Shown piece after piece: positions 1 through 9,512 of a DNA stretch of 47,165 nt (within the stretch, counting starts at the first letter, position 1; each line of letters starts with the position of its first letter). The notes under the pieces were generated by a model. That model ran no database searches. It was given only the letters and a program-made list of their open reading frames with translations, and was not told where the DNA came from. The position numbers and the translations under genes are program-made. The stretch covers positions 1-47,165 of the forward strand of contig DBFD01000015.1 in the NCBI GenBank assembly GCA_002294185.1. The letters run 5' to 3'. The stretch comes from Paracoccus sp. UBA889 (GTDB lineage Bacteria > Pseudomonadota > Alphaproteobacteria > Rhodobacterales > Rhodobacteraceae).

Positions 1-309
1 GTCGAGCTGTTCGTGACGCCCGACGGGCTGATCGTGAACGAGATCGCGCCGCGCGTGCATAATTCGGGCCACTGGACGCAGGCCGGCTGCGCCGTCGATC
101 AGTTCGAACAGCATATCCGCGCCGTGGCGGGCCTGCCCCTGGGCGATGGCAAGCGTTTCGCCGATGTGGTGATGGAGAACCTGATCGGCGATGATATCGG
201 CCGCGTGCCGGATCTGCTGGTCGCACCGCGCACGCAGGTTCATCTCTATGGCAAGGGCGAGGCGCGGCCGGGCCGCAAGATGGGCCACCTGAACCGGATT
301 GCGGAATGA
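1..309 (+). CDS. purK: 5-(carboxyamino)imidazole ribonucleotide synthase PurK, C-terminal part
   Basis: Purine biosynthesis enzyme that makes N5-carboxy-AIR from AIR, ATP and bicarbonate. The reading frame is open from base 1, so the 5' end lies outside the window; about 102 residues remain. The visible part holds the C-terminal end of the ATP-grasp fold, with the motif NEIAPRVHNSGHWT near residue 20, typical of PurK. The tail (GKGEARPGRKMGHLN) is also characteristic of the family. The stop overlaps the start of the following NUDIX gene (ATGA), suggesting translational coupling. purF lies just downstream on the other strand, so purine genes cluster here, but they are not in one transcript. 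Confidence 0.93.
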   Translation, partial: VELFVTPDGLIVNEIAPRVHNSGHWTQAGCAVDQFEQHIRAVAGLPLGDGKRFADVVMENLIGDDIGRVPDLLVAPRTQVHLYGKGEARPGRKMGHLNRIAE

Positions 310-752
310 GGGTTGCGCGCCCGAGGCTGGCGGTCCGCGCCGCGATCCTGCATCGTGACCGGCTGCTGATGGTCAACGCCTATCCGGGCGAACGCAGCGA
401 TCTGTGGTGCCTGCCCGGCGGCGGGGTCGAGCCGGGCCAGTCCCTGCCAGAAAACCTGATGCGCGAGGTGGCCGAGGAAACCGGTCTGCTGATCAGCGTC
501 GGCGCGCCGTTTCTGGTAAACGAATTTCACGACCCGGCGCGCGGCTTTCATCAGGTCGACCTGCTGTTCCGCGCCACGCTGATCGCCACCGACGAGGTTT
601 CGCTGGCCGATCCCGAAGGCGTGGTGAACCGTTTCCGCTGGGTCACGCAGGTCGAACTGGGCGCGTTGCGCCACAAGCCGGACAGCCTTGCCGCCGCCAT
701 CTGGGGCGATGCCGCGGCGCATTACGACCCCCTGGAAACCATCGTTCCCTGA
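306..752 (+). CDS. NUDIX hydrolase
   Basis: 148-residue NUDIX-fold hydrolase, expected to cleave a nucleoside diphosphate linked to another group; the substrate cannot be read from the sequence. The Nudix box spans about residues 39-62 and ends REVAEETGLL, with the catalytic REVxEE core intact. The first glutamate of the textbook box (GX5E) is Gln45 here, a known variation. The ATG overlaps the purK stop by ATGA, which decides the start. The gene is convergent with purF. A housekeeping or salvage role beside purine synthesis is possible but is inference. Confidence 0.88.
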   Translation: MRVARPRLAVRAAILHRDRLLMVNAYPGERSDLWCLPGGGVEPGQSLPENLMREVAEETGLLISVGAPFLVNEFHDPARGFHQVDLLFRATLIATDEVSLADPEGVVNRFRWVTQVELGALRHKPDSLAAAIWGDAAAHYDPLETIVP

Positions 753-773
753 CTGGCCTCGGTCTTCGGCCAG
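753..773. terminator. possible bidirectional hairpin between the NUDIX gene and purF
   Basis: Arms CTGGCC and GGCCAG (6 bp, perfect) flank a 9-base loop between two converging genes. There is no T-tract on either side, so it may only be a 3'-end stabilising hairpin rather than an intrinsic terminator. Confidence 0.3.
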
Positions 774-808
774 GGACGATCAGCCCCGGCGTTTGCGGAA
801 CGCAAGCC

Positions 809-2302
809 TTACTCGGCCGCCTCGTTGATTGCGGTTTCGGAACCCGGCTTCATGCGAAAGCCGCGTTCGAGCTGGTCGAAGGGCGCGACCGGGTAATCGC
901 CCGAGAAACAGGCATCGCAATATTGCGGGCTCTTGGTGTTGCGGCCTCCCGCCTCGCCGACCGCGCGGTAGAGCCCGTCCAGCGATACGAAGGCCAGGCT
1001 GTCGACGCCGATCCAGTCGCGCATTTCCTCGGGGCTCATCTGGGCCGCCAGCAGCTTGTCCCGCTCGGGCGTGTCCACGCCGTAGAAGCACGGCCAGGCG
1101 GTCGGAGGCGAGGCGATGCGGAAATGCACCTCGGCGGCGCCCGCGTCGATGATCATGTCCTTGATCTTGCGGCTGGTCGTGCCGCGCACCACGCTGTCGT
1201 CAACCAGAACCACCCGCTTGCCCGCGATCAGCGATCGGTTGACGTTCAGCTTCAGGCGCACGCCCATGTTGCGGATCTGTTCGGTCGGCTCGATGAAGGT
1301 CCGGCCCATATACTGGTTGCGGATGATTCCCATGCCATAGGGGATCCCGGATTCCTGCGCGAACCCGATCGCGGCCGGCGTGCCGCTGTCGGGGACCGGA
1401 CAGACCAGATCCGCCTCGATCGGCGCCTCGCGGGCCAGTTCGACCCCGATCTGGCGCCGGGTCTCATAGACCGAGCGGCCGCCGATGATCGAATCGGGAC
1501 GCGAGAAGTAGACATGTTCGAAGATGCAGAACCGGCCGGTCGAGGGCCCGAAGGGGCGAGAGCTTTCGACCTTGCCCTTGGTGATGACCACCATCTCGCC
1601 CGGTTCGATCTCGCGCACGAAATCGGCACCGATGATGTCCAGCGCGCAGGTTTCTGATGCCAGACAGAAGCCATCGTCGCCGACCTTGCCCAGAACCAGC
1701 GGCCGCACGCCCAGCGGATCACGCACGCCGATCAGCTTGGTCCGGGTCATCGCGATGACGCTGAACGCGCCCTCGACCCGGCGCAGCGCATCCTTCATCC
1801 GTTCGGGGATGTTGCGCTGGATCGACCGCGCCATCAGGTGGATGATGCATTCGCTGTCCGATGAGGACTGGAAGATGCTGCCGCGTTCGGTCAGCTCGCG
1901 GCGCAGGGCGGCGGCATTGGTGATGTTGCCGTTATGGGCGATGGCGCAGCCGCCCATCGAGAATTCGCCGAAGAACGGTTGCACGTCGCGGATCGCGGTA
2001 TTGGCCTTGGTCCCGGCGGTGGAATAGCGCACATGCCCGATCGCCAGCGGTCCCGGCAGCGTCGCCATCACGTCGGTCTTGGTGAAATTGTCGCGCACAT
2101 AGCCGAAGCGGTGGGCGCTGTTGAACCCGTGTTCGGGATCATGGGCGACGATGCCGCCGGCCTCCTGCCCGCGATGCTGCAACGCGTGCAGGCCGAGAGC
2201 GACGAAATTCGAGGCATCCGCCATCCCGATCGCGCCGAATACCCCGCATTCCTCGTGCAGGCGGTCCGAATCGAACGGATGGGCCAAGAATGGCTGCATC
2301 AT
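809..2302 (-). CDS. purF: amidophosphoribosyltransferase PurF
   Basis: First committed step of purine synthesis: PRPP plus glutamine gives phosphoribosylamine. The 497 residues match the family's usual length. The N-terminal Ntn glutaminase domain starts after a short propeptide, with the nucleophile Cys19 in LHEECGVFG. The C-terminal phosphoribosyltransferase domain carries the PRPP loop VVLVDDSVVRGTTSR. The start is one of two adjacent ATGs, preceded by AGGAT at a normal distance. cvpA lies 134 bp upstream on the same strand, the familiar cvpA-purF arrangement. Confidence 0.97.
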   Translation of the reverse strand: MMQPFLAHPFDSDRLHEECGVFGAIGMADASNFVALGLHALQHRGQEAGGIVAHDPEHGFNSAHRFGYVRDNFTKTDVMATLPGPLAIGHVRYSTAGTKANTAIRDVQPFFGEFSMGGCAIAHNGNITNAAALRRELTERGSIFQSSSDSECIIHLMARSIQRNIPERMKDALRRVEGAFSVIAMTRTKLIGVRDPLGVRPLVLGKVGDDGFCLASETCALDIIGADFVREIEPGEMVVITKGKVESSRPFGPSTGRFCIFEHVYFSRPDSIIGGRSVYETRRQIGVELAREAPIEADLVCPVPDSGTPAAIGFAQESGIPYGMGIIRNQYMGRTFIEPTEQIRNMGVRLKLNVNRSLIAGKRVVLVDDSVVRGTTSRKIKDMIIDAGAAEVHFRIASPPTAWPCFYGVDTPERDKLLAAQMSPEEMRDWIGVDSLAFVSLDGLYRAVGEAGGRNTKSPQYCDACFSGDYPVAPFDQLERGFRMKPGSETAINEAAE

Positions 2303-2435
2303 GGCATCCTGACTGGCTTTGGACTGTCGAGGGCTATGTAGTGCGGGCCGGACCCAGAGTCACGCCCCGGCTATCCGCAGAAGCGGAATTTTCGTCACAT
2401 CACCGACATCAGCGGCCATGGCCGGGCACGCCGCC

Positions 2436-3056
2436 TCAGTTCGAGGCCGGCGCCGCATCACCGGTCCGGGCCGGGGCGGTGTCCGGATCGACGGTTTCGG
2501 TCGTCGCGCCGCAGCCGCCGACCATCTGTTCGTAGCGGCTGACGATCCAGCCGGGCGCATCTTCGGGGATACGTTCGTCCATCTGGCCGCGCATCCGTTC
2601 GAACACCTGCGCCGAGCGTGAATTTTCGACCATCGCGACCTGCTGGCTGGTCATCACCCGGTCGTAGACGATGAAGACGATGGCGACCAGAAGGATGCCG
2701 CGCGCCACGCCGAACAGAAAGCCCATTCCCTGATCCACCCCGCCCAGGGCCGACCGTTGCACGACCGAGGAAAACAGCGGCGTGATGATCGAGAAGACGA
2801 CCAGGGCGAGGGCGAAGACCACCGCGAAGCCCGCGATCGTGGCCAATTCGCAACTGTCGCCCAGGAAACGGTCCAGAACCGGAAGCTGGGCGATCATCGG
2901 CCGCACCGCAGCGGCGAAGAGAAAGGCCAGGATGGCCGCCGCGATCCAGCCCAGGATGGCCAGCGATTCGCGCACGAAGCCGCGCGACCATGCCAGTATC
3001 GCGGAAAGAATGATGACCGCCGCCACCACCGCGTCGATGATCGTGAAACCGTCCAT
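2436..3056 (-). CDS. cvpA: CvpA family membrane protein
   Basis: 206-residue inner-membrane protein of the CvpA family, named for its link to colicin V production; its exact function is unsettled. The N-terminus (MDGFTIIDAVVAAVIILSAI) and three to four hydrophobic segments over about residues 1-140 fit the family. The C-terminal 60 residues are polar and end in a low-complexity tail. An upstream in-frame ATG at 3089 would add 11 residues (MQRYPARGRDY), but the family begins at MDGFT, so 3056 was chosen. It lies between radA and purF on the same strand, the usual order in this group. Confidence 0.9.
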   Translation of the reverse strand: MDGFTIIDAVVAAVIILSAILAWSRGFVRESLAILGWIAAAILAFLFAAAVRPMIAQLPVLDRFLGDSCELATIAGFAVVFALALVVFSIITPLFSSVVQRSALGGVDQGMGFLFGVARGILLVAIVFIVYDRVMTSQQVAMVENSRSAQVFERMRGQMDERIPEDAPGWIVSRYEQMVGGCGATTETVDPDTAPARTGDAAPASN

Positions 3057-3100
3057 GTAGTCCCGCCCCCGCGCCGGATATCGTTGCATTTTCAGGCGGT

Positions 3101-4477
3101 TCAGCCGGCGCCGAAGATCTCGCCCACAAATTCCGTCAGATCGGCGATGCGCCGCGTTCCCATGCCGCCGCGATCCGATCCGACCCCCTCGACCTTCTGG
3201 CCTTCGGGTAAGATCGCCTGTGAAAAACCAAGTTTCTGCGCCTCTTTCAACCTGTTTTCGGCCTGCGCGACGGGGCGCAGCGCGCCCGACAGGCTGATTT
3301 CGCCGAAAAGCACCGCCTCGGGCGGCAGCGCGCTGTCCTCGCGCGCCGACAGCAGGGCGCCGGCGATGGCCAGGTCGGCGGCCGGTTCGCTGACCCGCAT
3401 CCCGCCGGCGACGTTCAGGAACACGTCGAGCCCGGCGAAGGGAATGCCGCAGCGGGCCTCCAGCACGGCAAGGATGGTGCTGACACGGCCGCTGTCAAGC
3501 CCGACCACGGTGCGGCGCGGCGAGGCAAGGGTGGAGGGCGCGACCAGGGCCTGAACCTCGGTCAGCACCGGCCGCGTGCCCTCGATCCCGGCAAAGACCG
3601 CGCTGCCGGGTGAAGGCTGGCCGCGTTCGGACAGAAACAGCGCCGAGGGGTTGGCAACCTCGGCCAGCCCCGCGCCGGTCATCTCGAACACGCCGATCTC
3701 GTCGGCGGGGCCGAAGCGGTTCTTGACGCTGCGCAGGATGCGGAACTGATGACCGCGCTCGCCCTCGAAATACAGCACGGTATCGACCATGTGTTCGACC
3801 ACGCGCGGCCCGGCGATCTGGCCCTCCTTGGTGACGTGCCCGACCAGAACCACCGCCACGCCGCGCCGCTTGGCGAAGGTCACGAGCTCGTGCGCGGCGG
3901 CGCGCACCTGCGCCACGCTTCCGGGCGCGGCCTCGACATGATCGGACCACAGCGTCTGAACCGAATCGATGATGGCAAGATCCGGGCGTTCGCCGTCCAG
4001 CGTGGTCAGGATGTCGCGCAAGTTGGTTTCCGCCCCCAGCCGGACCGGCGCATCGGCCAGACCCAGCCTTTGCGCGCGCATCCTGACCTGTGCGCTGGCC
4101 TCCTCGCCGCTGATATAGACCGCATCGAGGCCGCGCCGCGCGAAGGCCGCAGCGCCCTGCAACAGCAGGGTCGATTTGCCGATGCCGGGATCGCCGCCGA
4201 CCAGGATCGCGCTGCCGGGCACCAGTCCGCCACCCAGAACCCGGTCCAGTTCCGCCATCCCCGAGACGCTGCGCGGCGGCGGCGGCTCGTCGGTGGCAAG
4301 ACCCGTCAGCGCAACGCGGCGCCCCTTGGCCGCGCCCAGACCGCGCCCCGGCCCGTGGCTCAGCGGAGCTTCCTCGACGATGCTGTTCCAGGCCCCGCAG
4401 GCATCGCAGCGCCCGGCCCATTTCTTGTGTGCGACGCCGCATTCGGTGCAGCTGAAGGCAGAGACGGATTTGGCCAT
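3101..4477 (-). CDS. radA: DNA repair protein RadA
   Basis: RecA-like ATPase that helps branch migration and processing of recombination intermediates. The 458 residues are the normal length. Visible parts in order are a four-cysteine zinc finger near residues 9-27 (CTECG...CDACG), Walker A GGDPGIGKST, the RadA-specific KNRFG motif, and a C-terminal Lon-protease-like domain. The frame stays open 50 codons upstream, but the family begins MAKSVSAF, so the ATG at 4477 is taken. Likely cotranscribed with cvpA and purF. Confidence 0.95.
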   Translation of the reverse strand: MAKSVSAFSCTECGVAHKKWAGRCDACGAWNSIVEEAPLSHGPGRGLGAAKGRRVALTGLATDEPPPPRSVSGMAELDRVLGGGLVPGSAILVGGDPGIGKSTLLLQGAAAFARRGLDAVYISGEEASAQVRMRAQRLGLADAPVRLGAETNLRDILTTLDGERPDLAIIDSVQTLWSDHVEAAPGSVAQVRAAAHELVTFAKRRGVAVVLVGHVTKEGQIAGPRVVEHMVDTVLYFEGERGHQFRILRSVKNRFGPADEIGVFEMTGAGLAEVANPSALFLSERGQPSPGSAVFAGIEGTRPVLTEVQALVAPSTLASPRRTVVGLDSGRVSTILAVLEARCGIPFAGLDVFLNVAGGMRVSEPAADLAIAGALLSAREDSALPPEAVLFGEISLSGALRPVAQAENRLKEAQKLGFSQAILPEGQKVEGVGSDRGGMGTRRIADLTEFVGEIFGAG

Positions 4478-4576
4478 GGGCGTCTTGTGCCATCTGGCCA
4501 GGGCGCCCGCAATACGCGTTGCAGCGGATCGCGCAGGCCCTTGGAGGGGTCGGCCTGCGCCCAGGCCCCGGTGCAG

Positions 4577-4611
4577 GAAAAAAGAACGGCGCGCCGGATT
4601 CGGCGCGCCGT
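4577..4611 (-). terminator. intrinsic terminator of mdh
   Basis: An 11-bp GC-only-core stem (4586-4596 with 4601-4611) with a GATT loop is followed, in the direction of mdh transcription, by a run of six T (A's at 4578-4583 on the + strand). It lies 26 bp after the mdh stop, a textbook Rho-independent terminator. It separates mdh from radA, so radA needs its own promoter in 4478-4576. Confidence 0.9.
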
Positions 4612-4636
4612 GTGTCAGGTCCGGCATCGGAACCGA

Positions 4637-5614
<978 letters not shown>

Positions 5615-5616
5615 TC

Positions 5617-5784
5617 ATGGATGGAATCTCGCGGCGTTGGTTAAGCCCTCGACATCCGAATCGCAAGTCTCTGCCCGTGGCGTGCGGCATGGCAGCAGCC
5701 TTGGTCGCCGTTTCCGGATGCGGACCCAAGCGGCCGGCGAACCGGATCCGCAGGTCCGAAGGCAAAGGCGCCCCCATGGGCTGA
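5617..5784 (+). CDS. possible small lipoprotein (weak)
   Basis: A 55-codon frame ends in a convincing lipoprotein signal: a basic stretch (HPNRKS), a hydrophobic core and a lipobox-like VSGC, followed by a short basic mature tail GPKRPANRIRRS. There is no recognisable ribosome-binding site, and the frame runs across the candidate mdh promoter on the other strand. Starts at 5617 (ATG) or within the frame (GTG before VACG) are possible. It may be chance; it is listed because lipobox-containing frames of this size are often missed. Confidence 0.22.
   Translation: MDGISRRWLSPRHPNRKSLPVACGMAAALVAVSGCGPKRPANRIRRSEGKGAPMG
5638..5666 (-). promoter_or_regulatory. candidate sigma-70-type promoter of mdh
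   Basis: On the minus strand TTGCGA (5661-5666) and TAACCA (5638-5643) are separated by 17 bp. They lie about 40 bp upstream of the mdh ATG. The match is moderate. Confidence 0.4.
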
Positions 5785-5856
5785 TATGGGGCTGATCCGG
5801 CCGGCGCGGGGGGGGGCGATGCCGCGCCGCGGCAATTTTTTCCTTGCCATTTCTGG

Positions 5857-5885
5857 CTGCCAGAGGCAGTTTCGCGCAACATTAT
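5857..5885 (+). promoter_or_regulatory. weak candidate promoter for the malyl-CoA thioesterase group
   Basis: CTGCCA (5857-5862) and CATTAT (5880-5885) are 17 bp apart. A GGAGG follows, then the ATG at 5902. The -35 half overlaps a short CTGCC/GGCAG inverted repeat. The elements are poor matches and only the position supports them. Confidence 0.25.
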
Positions 5886-5901
5886 TTCCCGGAGGTCTGT
5901 C

Positions 5902-6750
5902 ATGGCGCGCCCCTATCGTTCCGTCCTCTACATTCCGGCAGCCAACCGGCGCGCGATGGAAAAGGCGCAGGGGCTGCCGGCCGACGCAATCATCTTCGAT
6001 CTTGAAGACGCGGTGGCGCCGCCGGAAAAGGTCGCGGCGCGAGAAGCACTGGGGGCGGCGCTGACCAGGGATTACGGAGCCCGTGCCCGGATCGTGCGGA
6101 TCAACGCGCTGGCGAGCGAATGGGGCGATGACGATGCCCGCTTCTGCGCGGATCTGGTCGGATGCGCCGATGCGGTGCTGATCCCCAAGGTGGATACCGC
6201 GGCCGATCTGGATGCGGTCGCGGCGCTGTGCCCGGATCTGGCCCTCTGGGCGATGATGGAAACGCCGCTGGCGATGCTGAACGCGGCCGAGATCGCCGCC
6301 CATCCGCGCCTGCAGGGCATGGTCATGGGCACGAACGACCTGGCCAAGGAACTGAACAGCCGTTTTCGCCCCGACCGATTGCCGATGCAGACCGGGCTGG
6401 GGCTGTGTCTGCTGGCCGCGAAGGCCTTTCGAAAGGTGATCGTGGATGGCGTGTTCAACGCCTTCAGGGATGACGCGGGCCTGCGGGCCGAATGCGAACA
6501 GGGCCGCGACATGGGCTTTGACGGCAAGACCCTGATCCATCCGGCGCAGCTGGCCGTCGCGAACCAGGCCTTCGCCCCGACCGAGGCCGAGATCGCGCTG
6601 GCCCGACGCCAGATCGAGGCGTTCCGGCAGGCCGGCGCCGATGGCCGGGGCGTGGCCGTGGTGGATGGCCGGATCGTCGAGAACCTGCATGTCGAAACCG
6701 CCCGCAGCACCCTGGATCGCGCCGAGGCTATTGCAGCCATGGCCGGTTAG
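5902..6750 (+). CDS. mcl2: HpcH/HpaI aldolase/citrate lyase family protein, probable (3S)-malyl-CoA thioesterase
   Basis: CitE-like TIM-barrel enzyme of 282 residues. The N-terminus (RSVLYIPAANRRAMEKA) and IIFDLEDAVAPPEK at about residues 32-45 match the Mcl2 type of Rhodobacter. That enzyme hydrolyses (3S)-malyl-CoA to malate and CoA in the ethylmalonyl-CoA pathway. Mcl1, the true malyl-CoA/beta-methylmalyl-CoA lyase, has a different N-terminus. The acidic metal ligands in LEDAV and a mid-protein METPLAM are present. Mesaconyl-CoA hydratase lies three genes downstream on the same strand, supporting the pathway. A plain CoA-ester lyase is the alternative. Confidence 0.8.
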   Translation: MARPYRSVLYIPAANRRAMEKAQGLPADAIIFDLEDAVAPPEKVAAREALGAALTRDYGARARIVRINALASEWGDDDARFCADLVGCADAVLIPKVDTAADLDAVAALCPDLALWAMMETPLAMLNAAEIAAHPRLQGMVMGTNDLAKELNSRFRPDRLPMQTGLGLCLLAAKAFRKVIVDGVFNAFRDDAGLRAECEQGRDMGFDGKTLIHPAQLAVANQAFAPTEAEIALARRQIEAFRQAGADGRGVAVVDGRIVENLHVETARSTLDRAEAIAAMAG

Positions 6751-6792
6751 CGTCAACGTGAGGCCGATCCAGCCGAAACGAAAGGAAGCCAG

Positions 6793-7338
6793 ATGCTGAT
6801 CCTGATCCTTGGCGTGGCCCTGTGGTGGGCTGCGCATCTGTGGAAACGCGTGGCGCCCGCCCAGAGGGCCGCGGTGGGAGACAAGGGCAAGGGGATGGTC
6901 GCCGCTGCCCTGATCGTTTCGGTGCTGCTGATGATCTGGGGATACAAGGCCGCCGACGGCCCGGTCTGGTGGGGCCCCTCGGCGGCGCTGGTCGGAATCA
7001 ACAACCTGCTGGTGCTGATCGCCTTCTACCTGTTCGCGGCCAGCGGCATGAAGACGCGGGTGACGGCGATGACCCGCCATCCGCAACTGATCGGCTTTTC
7101 GCTGTGGGCGGTGGCGCATCTGCTGGTCAATGGTGATCTGCCCAGCCTCGTGCTGTTTGGCGGTCTGCTGGTCTGGGCGCTGGTCGAGATGGCGCTGATC
7201 AACCGCAGCCCCTGGACCCCGCCCGCCGGCCCGTTCCCGGCCCGCAAGGAGGCGATGGCCGCCGTCGGCGCAGTCGTCGTGCTGCTGGTGGTCGGTCTGA
7301 TCCACGGCCTGATTGGCCCATGGCCCTTCGGAGGCTGA
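6793..7338 (+). CDS. NnrU family membrane protein
   Basis: 181-residue integral membrane protein with about five hydrophobic segments. RHPQLIGFSLWAVAHLLVNGD near residues 95-115 is the signature of the NnrU family. NnrU was first described near nitrite/nitric oxide reductase genes in Rhodobacter, and its biochemical role is unknown. Here it sits 42 bp after the malyl-CoA thioesterase gene and immediately before a DUF1737 gene. The link to carbon metabolism is positional only. No other denitrification gene is in the window. Confidence 0.82.
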   Translation: MLILILGVALWWAAHLWKRVAPAQRAAVGDKGKGMVAAALIVSVLLMIWGYKAADGPVWWGPSAALVGINNLLVLIAFYLFAASGMKTRVTAMTRHPQLIGFSLWAVAHLLVNGDLPSLVLFGGLLVWALVEMALINRSPWTPPAGPFPARKEAMAAVGAVVVLLVVGLIHGLIGPWPFGG

Positions 7339-7339
7339 G

Positions 7340-7546
7340 ATGACGACGCTTTACCGCTGCATTACCGATGATGACACCTCTCGCTTCTGCCACCGCGTCA
7401 GCGAGGCGCTGTCGAAGGGCTGGACCCTGCATGGCGGCCCCTCGATGGCCTTCGATCCGCAGAAGGGGGTGATGCGGATGGCGCAGGCGGTGACCAAGGA
7501 CATCCACGCCGAATACCATTCCGAGATGAAGCTGGGACAGCAATGA
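7340..7546 (+). CDS. DUF1737 domain protein
   Basis: 68-residue soluble protein. The MTTLYRCITDDDTSRFCHRV start and the SKGWTLHGGPS motif (about residues 25-35) are typical of the small DUF1737 family, whose function is unknown. The ATG at 7340 is preceded by GGAGG at 7330-7334; the frame runs upstream, but that extension overlaps nnrU and lacks a site. The stop overlaps the next gene's start (ATGA), so it is probably translated together with mesaconyl-CoA hydratase. Confidence 0.82.
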   Translation: MTTLYRCITDDDTSRFCHRVSEALSKGWTLHGGPSMAFDPQKGVMRMAQAVTKDIHAEYHSEMKLGQQ

Positions 7547-8577
7547 GCAAGACCGATCCGGGCCGCTTCTTCGAGGATTACCGGGTCGGTCAGGTGATCC
7601 GCCACGCCGCGCCGCGCACCCTGGCCGAGGGCGAACGGGCCCTTTATCACGCGCTCTATCCGTCGCGGCATGCGTTGTATTCCAGCGACGATTTTGCCGC
7701 CGGTTGCGGCCTCGAAGGCAGTCCGCTGAATGATCTGATCGGCTTTCATGTCATCTTCGGCAAGACGGTCCCCGATATCAGCGTCAATGCCGTCGCCAAT
7801 CTGGGCTATGCCCAGGGCCGCTGGCTCAACCCGGTCATGCCGGGCGACACGCTGCGCGCCGAATCCGAGGTGATCGGCCTCAGGCAGACCTCGAACGGGA
7901 CATCGGGCGTGGTCTGGGTGCGCACGCGCGGACTGAACCAGATGGGCGAACCGGTGCTGGATTACGTCCGCTGGGTGATGGTGCGCAAACGGGCGCCCGA
8001 CGCGCCGGCGCCCGACACCGTGGTGCCGGATCTGGATCCGGTCGTCGACCCGGCCGGTCTGGCGGTTCCCAAGGGTCTGGATTTTTGCGATTACGACTTC
8101 GAACTGGCCGGCGAGCCGCATCGTCTGGGCGATTACCATCCGGGCGAGCGAATCGACCACGTCGATGGCGTCACCATCGAAGAGGCCGAACATATGCTGG
8201 CCACGCGGCTGTGGCAGAACACCGCCAAGGTGCATTTCGACGCCACCTTCCGCAACGATGGCCGGCGGCTGATCTATGGCGGGCATGTCATCTCGATGGC
8301 CCGCGCCCTGTCCTTCAACGGGCTGGCCAATGCGCAGATGATCGTGGCGCTGAATGGCGGCGCCCATGCCAATCCCTGCTTTGCGGGCGACACGATCCGC
8401 GCCTGGTCCGAGGTGCTGGACAAGGCCGAGACCCGCGCGCCGGGCGTCGGCGCGATCCGGCTGCGGCTGGTCGCGACCAAGGGCGACAGCGCGGCCTTCG
8501 CGCTGAAGGGCGCGGATGGAAAATATCTGCCCGAGGTTCTGCTGGACCTCGACTACTGGGCCTTGATGCCGGTCTAG
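7543..8577 (+). CDS. mch: mesaconyl-CoA hydratase (ethylmalonyl-CoA pathway)
   Basis: Hydrates mesaconyl-CoA to beta-methylmalyl-CoA, a step in acetyl-CoA assimilation without isocitrate lyase. The 344 residues match the family, a double hot-dog MaoC-like protein. N-terminal residues 1-45 (DPGRFFEDYRVGQVIRHAAP, then SRHALYSSDDFA) are close to the Rhodobacter enzyme. The second hot-dog half begins around residue 200 (HMLATRLWQNTAKVHFD). The start overlaps the DUF1737 stop. With the malyl-CoA thioesterase gene nearby, the organism probably grows on C2 compounds by this route; the key crotonyl-CoA carboxylase/reductase gene is not in the window. Confidence 0.92.
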   Translation: MSKTDPGRFFEDYRVGQVIRHAAPRTLAEGERALYHALYPSRHALYSSDDFAAGCGLEGSPLNDLIGFHVIFGKTVPDISVNAVANLGYAQGRWLNPVMPGDTLRAESEVIGLRQTSNGTSGVVWVRTRGLNQMGEPVLDYVRWVMVRKRAPDAPAPDTVVPDLDPVVDPAGLAVPKGLDFCDYDFELAGEPHRLGDYHPGERIDHVDGVTIEEAEHMLATRLWQNTAKVHFDATFRNDGRRLIYGGHVISMARALSFNGLANAQMIVALNGGAHANPCFAGDTIRAWSEVLDKAETRAPGVGAIRLRLVATKGDSAAFALKGADGKYLPEVLLDLDYWALMPV

Positions 8578-8578
8578 G

Positions 8579-9439
8579 ATGCGGATTCTGGCCCGCCTGA
8601 TCGCGGTATTCTGTCTGATCGGGCTGGCCGGCAGCCTTGCCGGGGCCTGGCATCCGGCCGGGGATTCGCTGGCCGTGTTCCGTCCGGCGCTGGCCGTCGC
8701 GCTGCTGCTGACGGCGCCTGTCCTGCGCGGGCGGGCCGGTTTGGCCGCAAGCGCCGTGGCACTGGTCGCGCTGGCGCCGATCCTGTGGGATCTGTGGCGG
8801 CCGGTGCAGGGGCCGGCGAACGGGATCGTGGTCTATCAGAAGAACCTGCGTTTCGATCTGGCCGATCCGGCGCCGATCATCGCCGATATCCGGGCCAGCG
8901 GCGCCGGAATCGTCTTTCTGGAAGAGGTCAGCTGGCGCAACCTTGCCGTGTCCGAACGGCTGAAAGCCGGGCTTCCCTATCAACTGATCTGTCCCGGAGA
9001 CACCACCGGCGCCATCGCGATCCTGTCCCGCTGGCCGCTGGATCGTCGGGATTGCGTGCCGAAAAGCGGCCTGGCCTCGGCCCGCGCCCGCACCCCGATG
9101 GGGGCGGTGTCGGTCGCGGTGCTGCATCTGACCTGGCCCTGGCCCTACGGGCAGGCGGCGCAGCTGGACACGCTGATGCCGAAGATAAGAGGCATCGCGC
9201 AGCCGGCACTGGTCGGAGGAGATTTCAACATGGTTCCTTGGTCCCGCGCGGTCCGCGCGATCGCATCCGCGACCGGCACGGCGCCGCTCGGCCCGCTGCG
9301 CACGACGTTCATGCTGAAAGGGATCTATCCGATGGCGATCGACCATGTGCTGATCCCGCGGGGCTGGGCGGGCCGCGGCGGGACACGGCCGCGATTGGGC
9401 TCGGATCATCGCGGTGTGCTGACGCGGATCGGGCCGTGA
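8579..9439 (+). CDS. endonuclease/exonuclease/phosphatase family protein, membrane-anchored
   Basis: 286-residue EEP-superfamily hydrolase. Two to three hydrophobic segments occupy about residues 5-80, so the catalytic domain is probably held at the membrane facing the periplasm. Superfamily motifs follow: VYQKNLRF, FLEEVSW (metal-binding Glu), GGDFNMVPWS (the DFN motif), IDHVLI and GSDHRGV (catalytic His). Close relatives are annotated only as EEP proteins, so the substrate (DNA, lipid or phosphoester) is open. It starts 1 bp after the mch stop and probably shares its transcript. Confidence 0.85.
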   Translation: MRILARLIAVFCLIGLAGSLAGAWHPAGDSLAVFRPALAVALLLTAPVLRGRAGLAASAVALVALAPILWDLWRPVQGPANGIVVYQKNLRFDLADPAPIIADIRASGAGIVFLEEVSWRNLAVSERLKAGLPYQLICPGDTTGAIAILSRWPLDRRDCVPKSGLASARARTPMGAVSVAVLHLTWPWPYGQAAQLDTLMPKIRGIAQPALVGGDFNMVPWSRAVRAIASATGTAPLGPLRTTFMLKGIYPMAIDHVLIPRGWAGRGGTRPRLGSDHRGVLTRIGP

Positions 9440-9512
9440 CAGGCGCCAGGCCGGGCTGTGCGGCCGGGAAGCGGGCAGGTGGCGCCAATGCGAGACATTG
9501 CGGCATTCCTGC

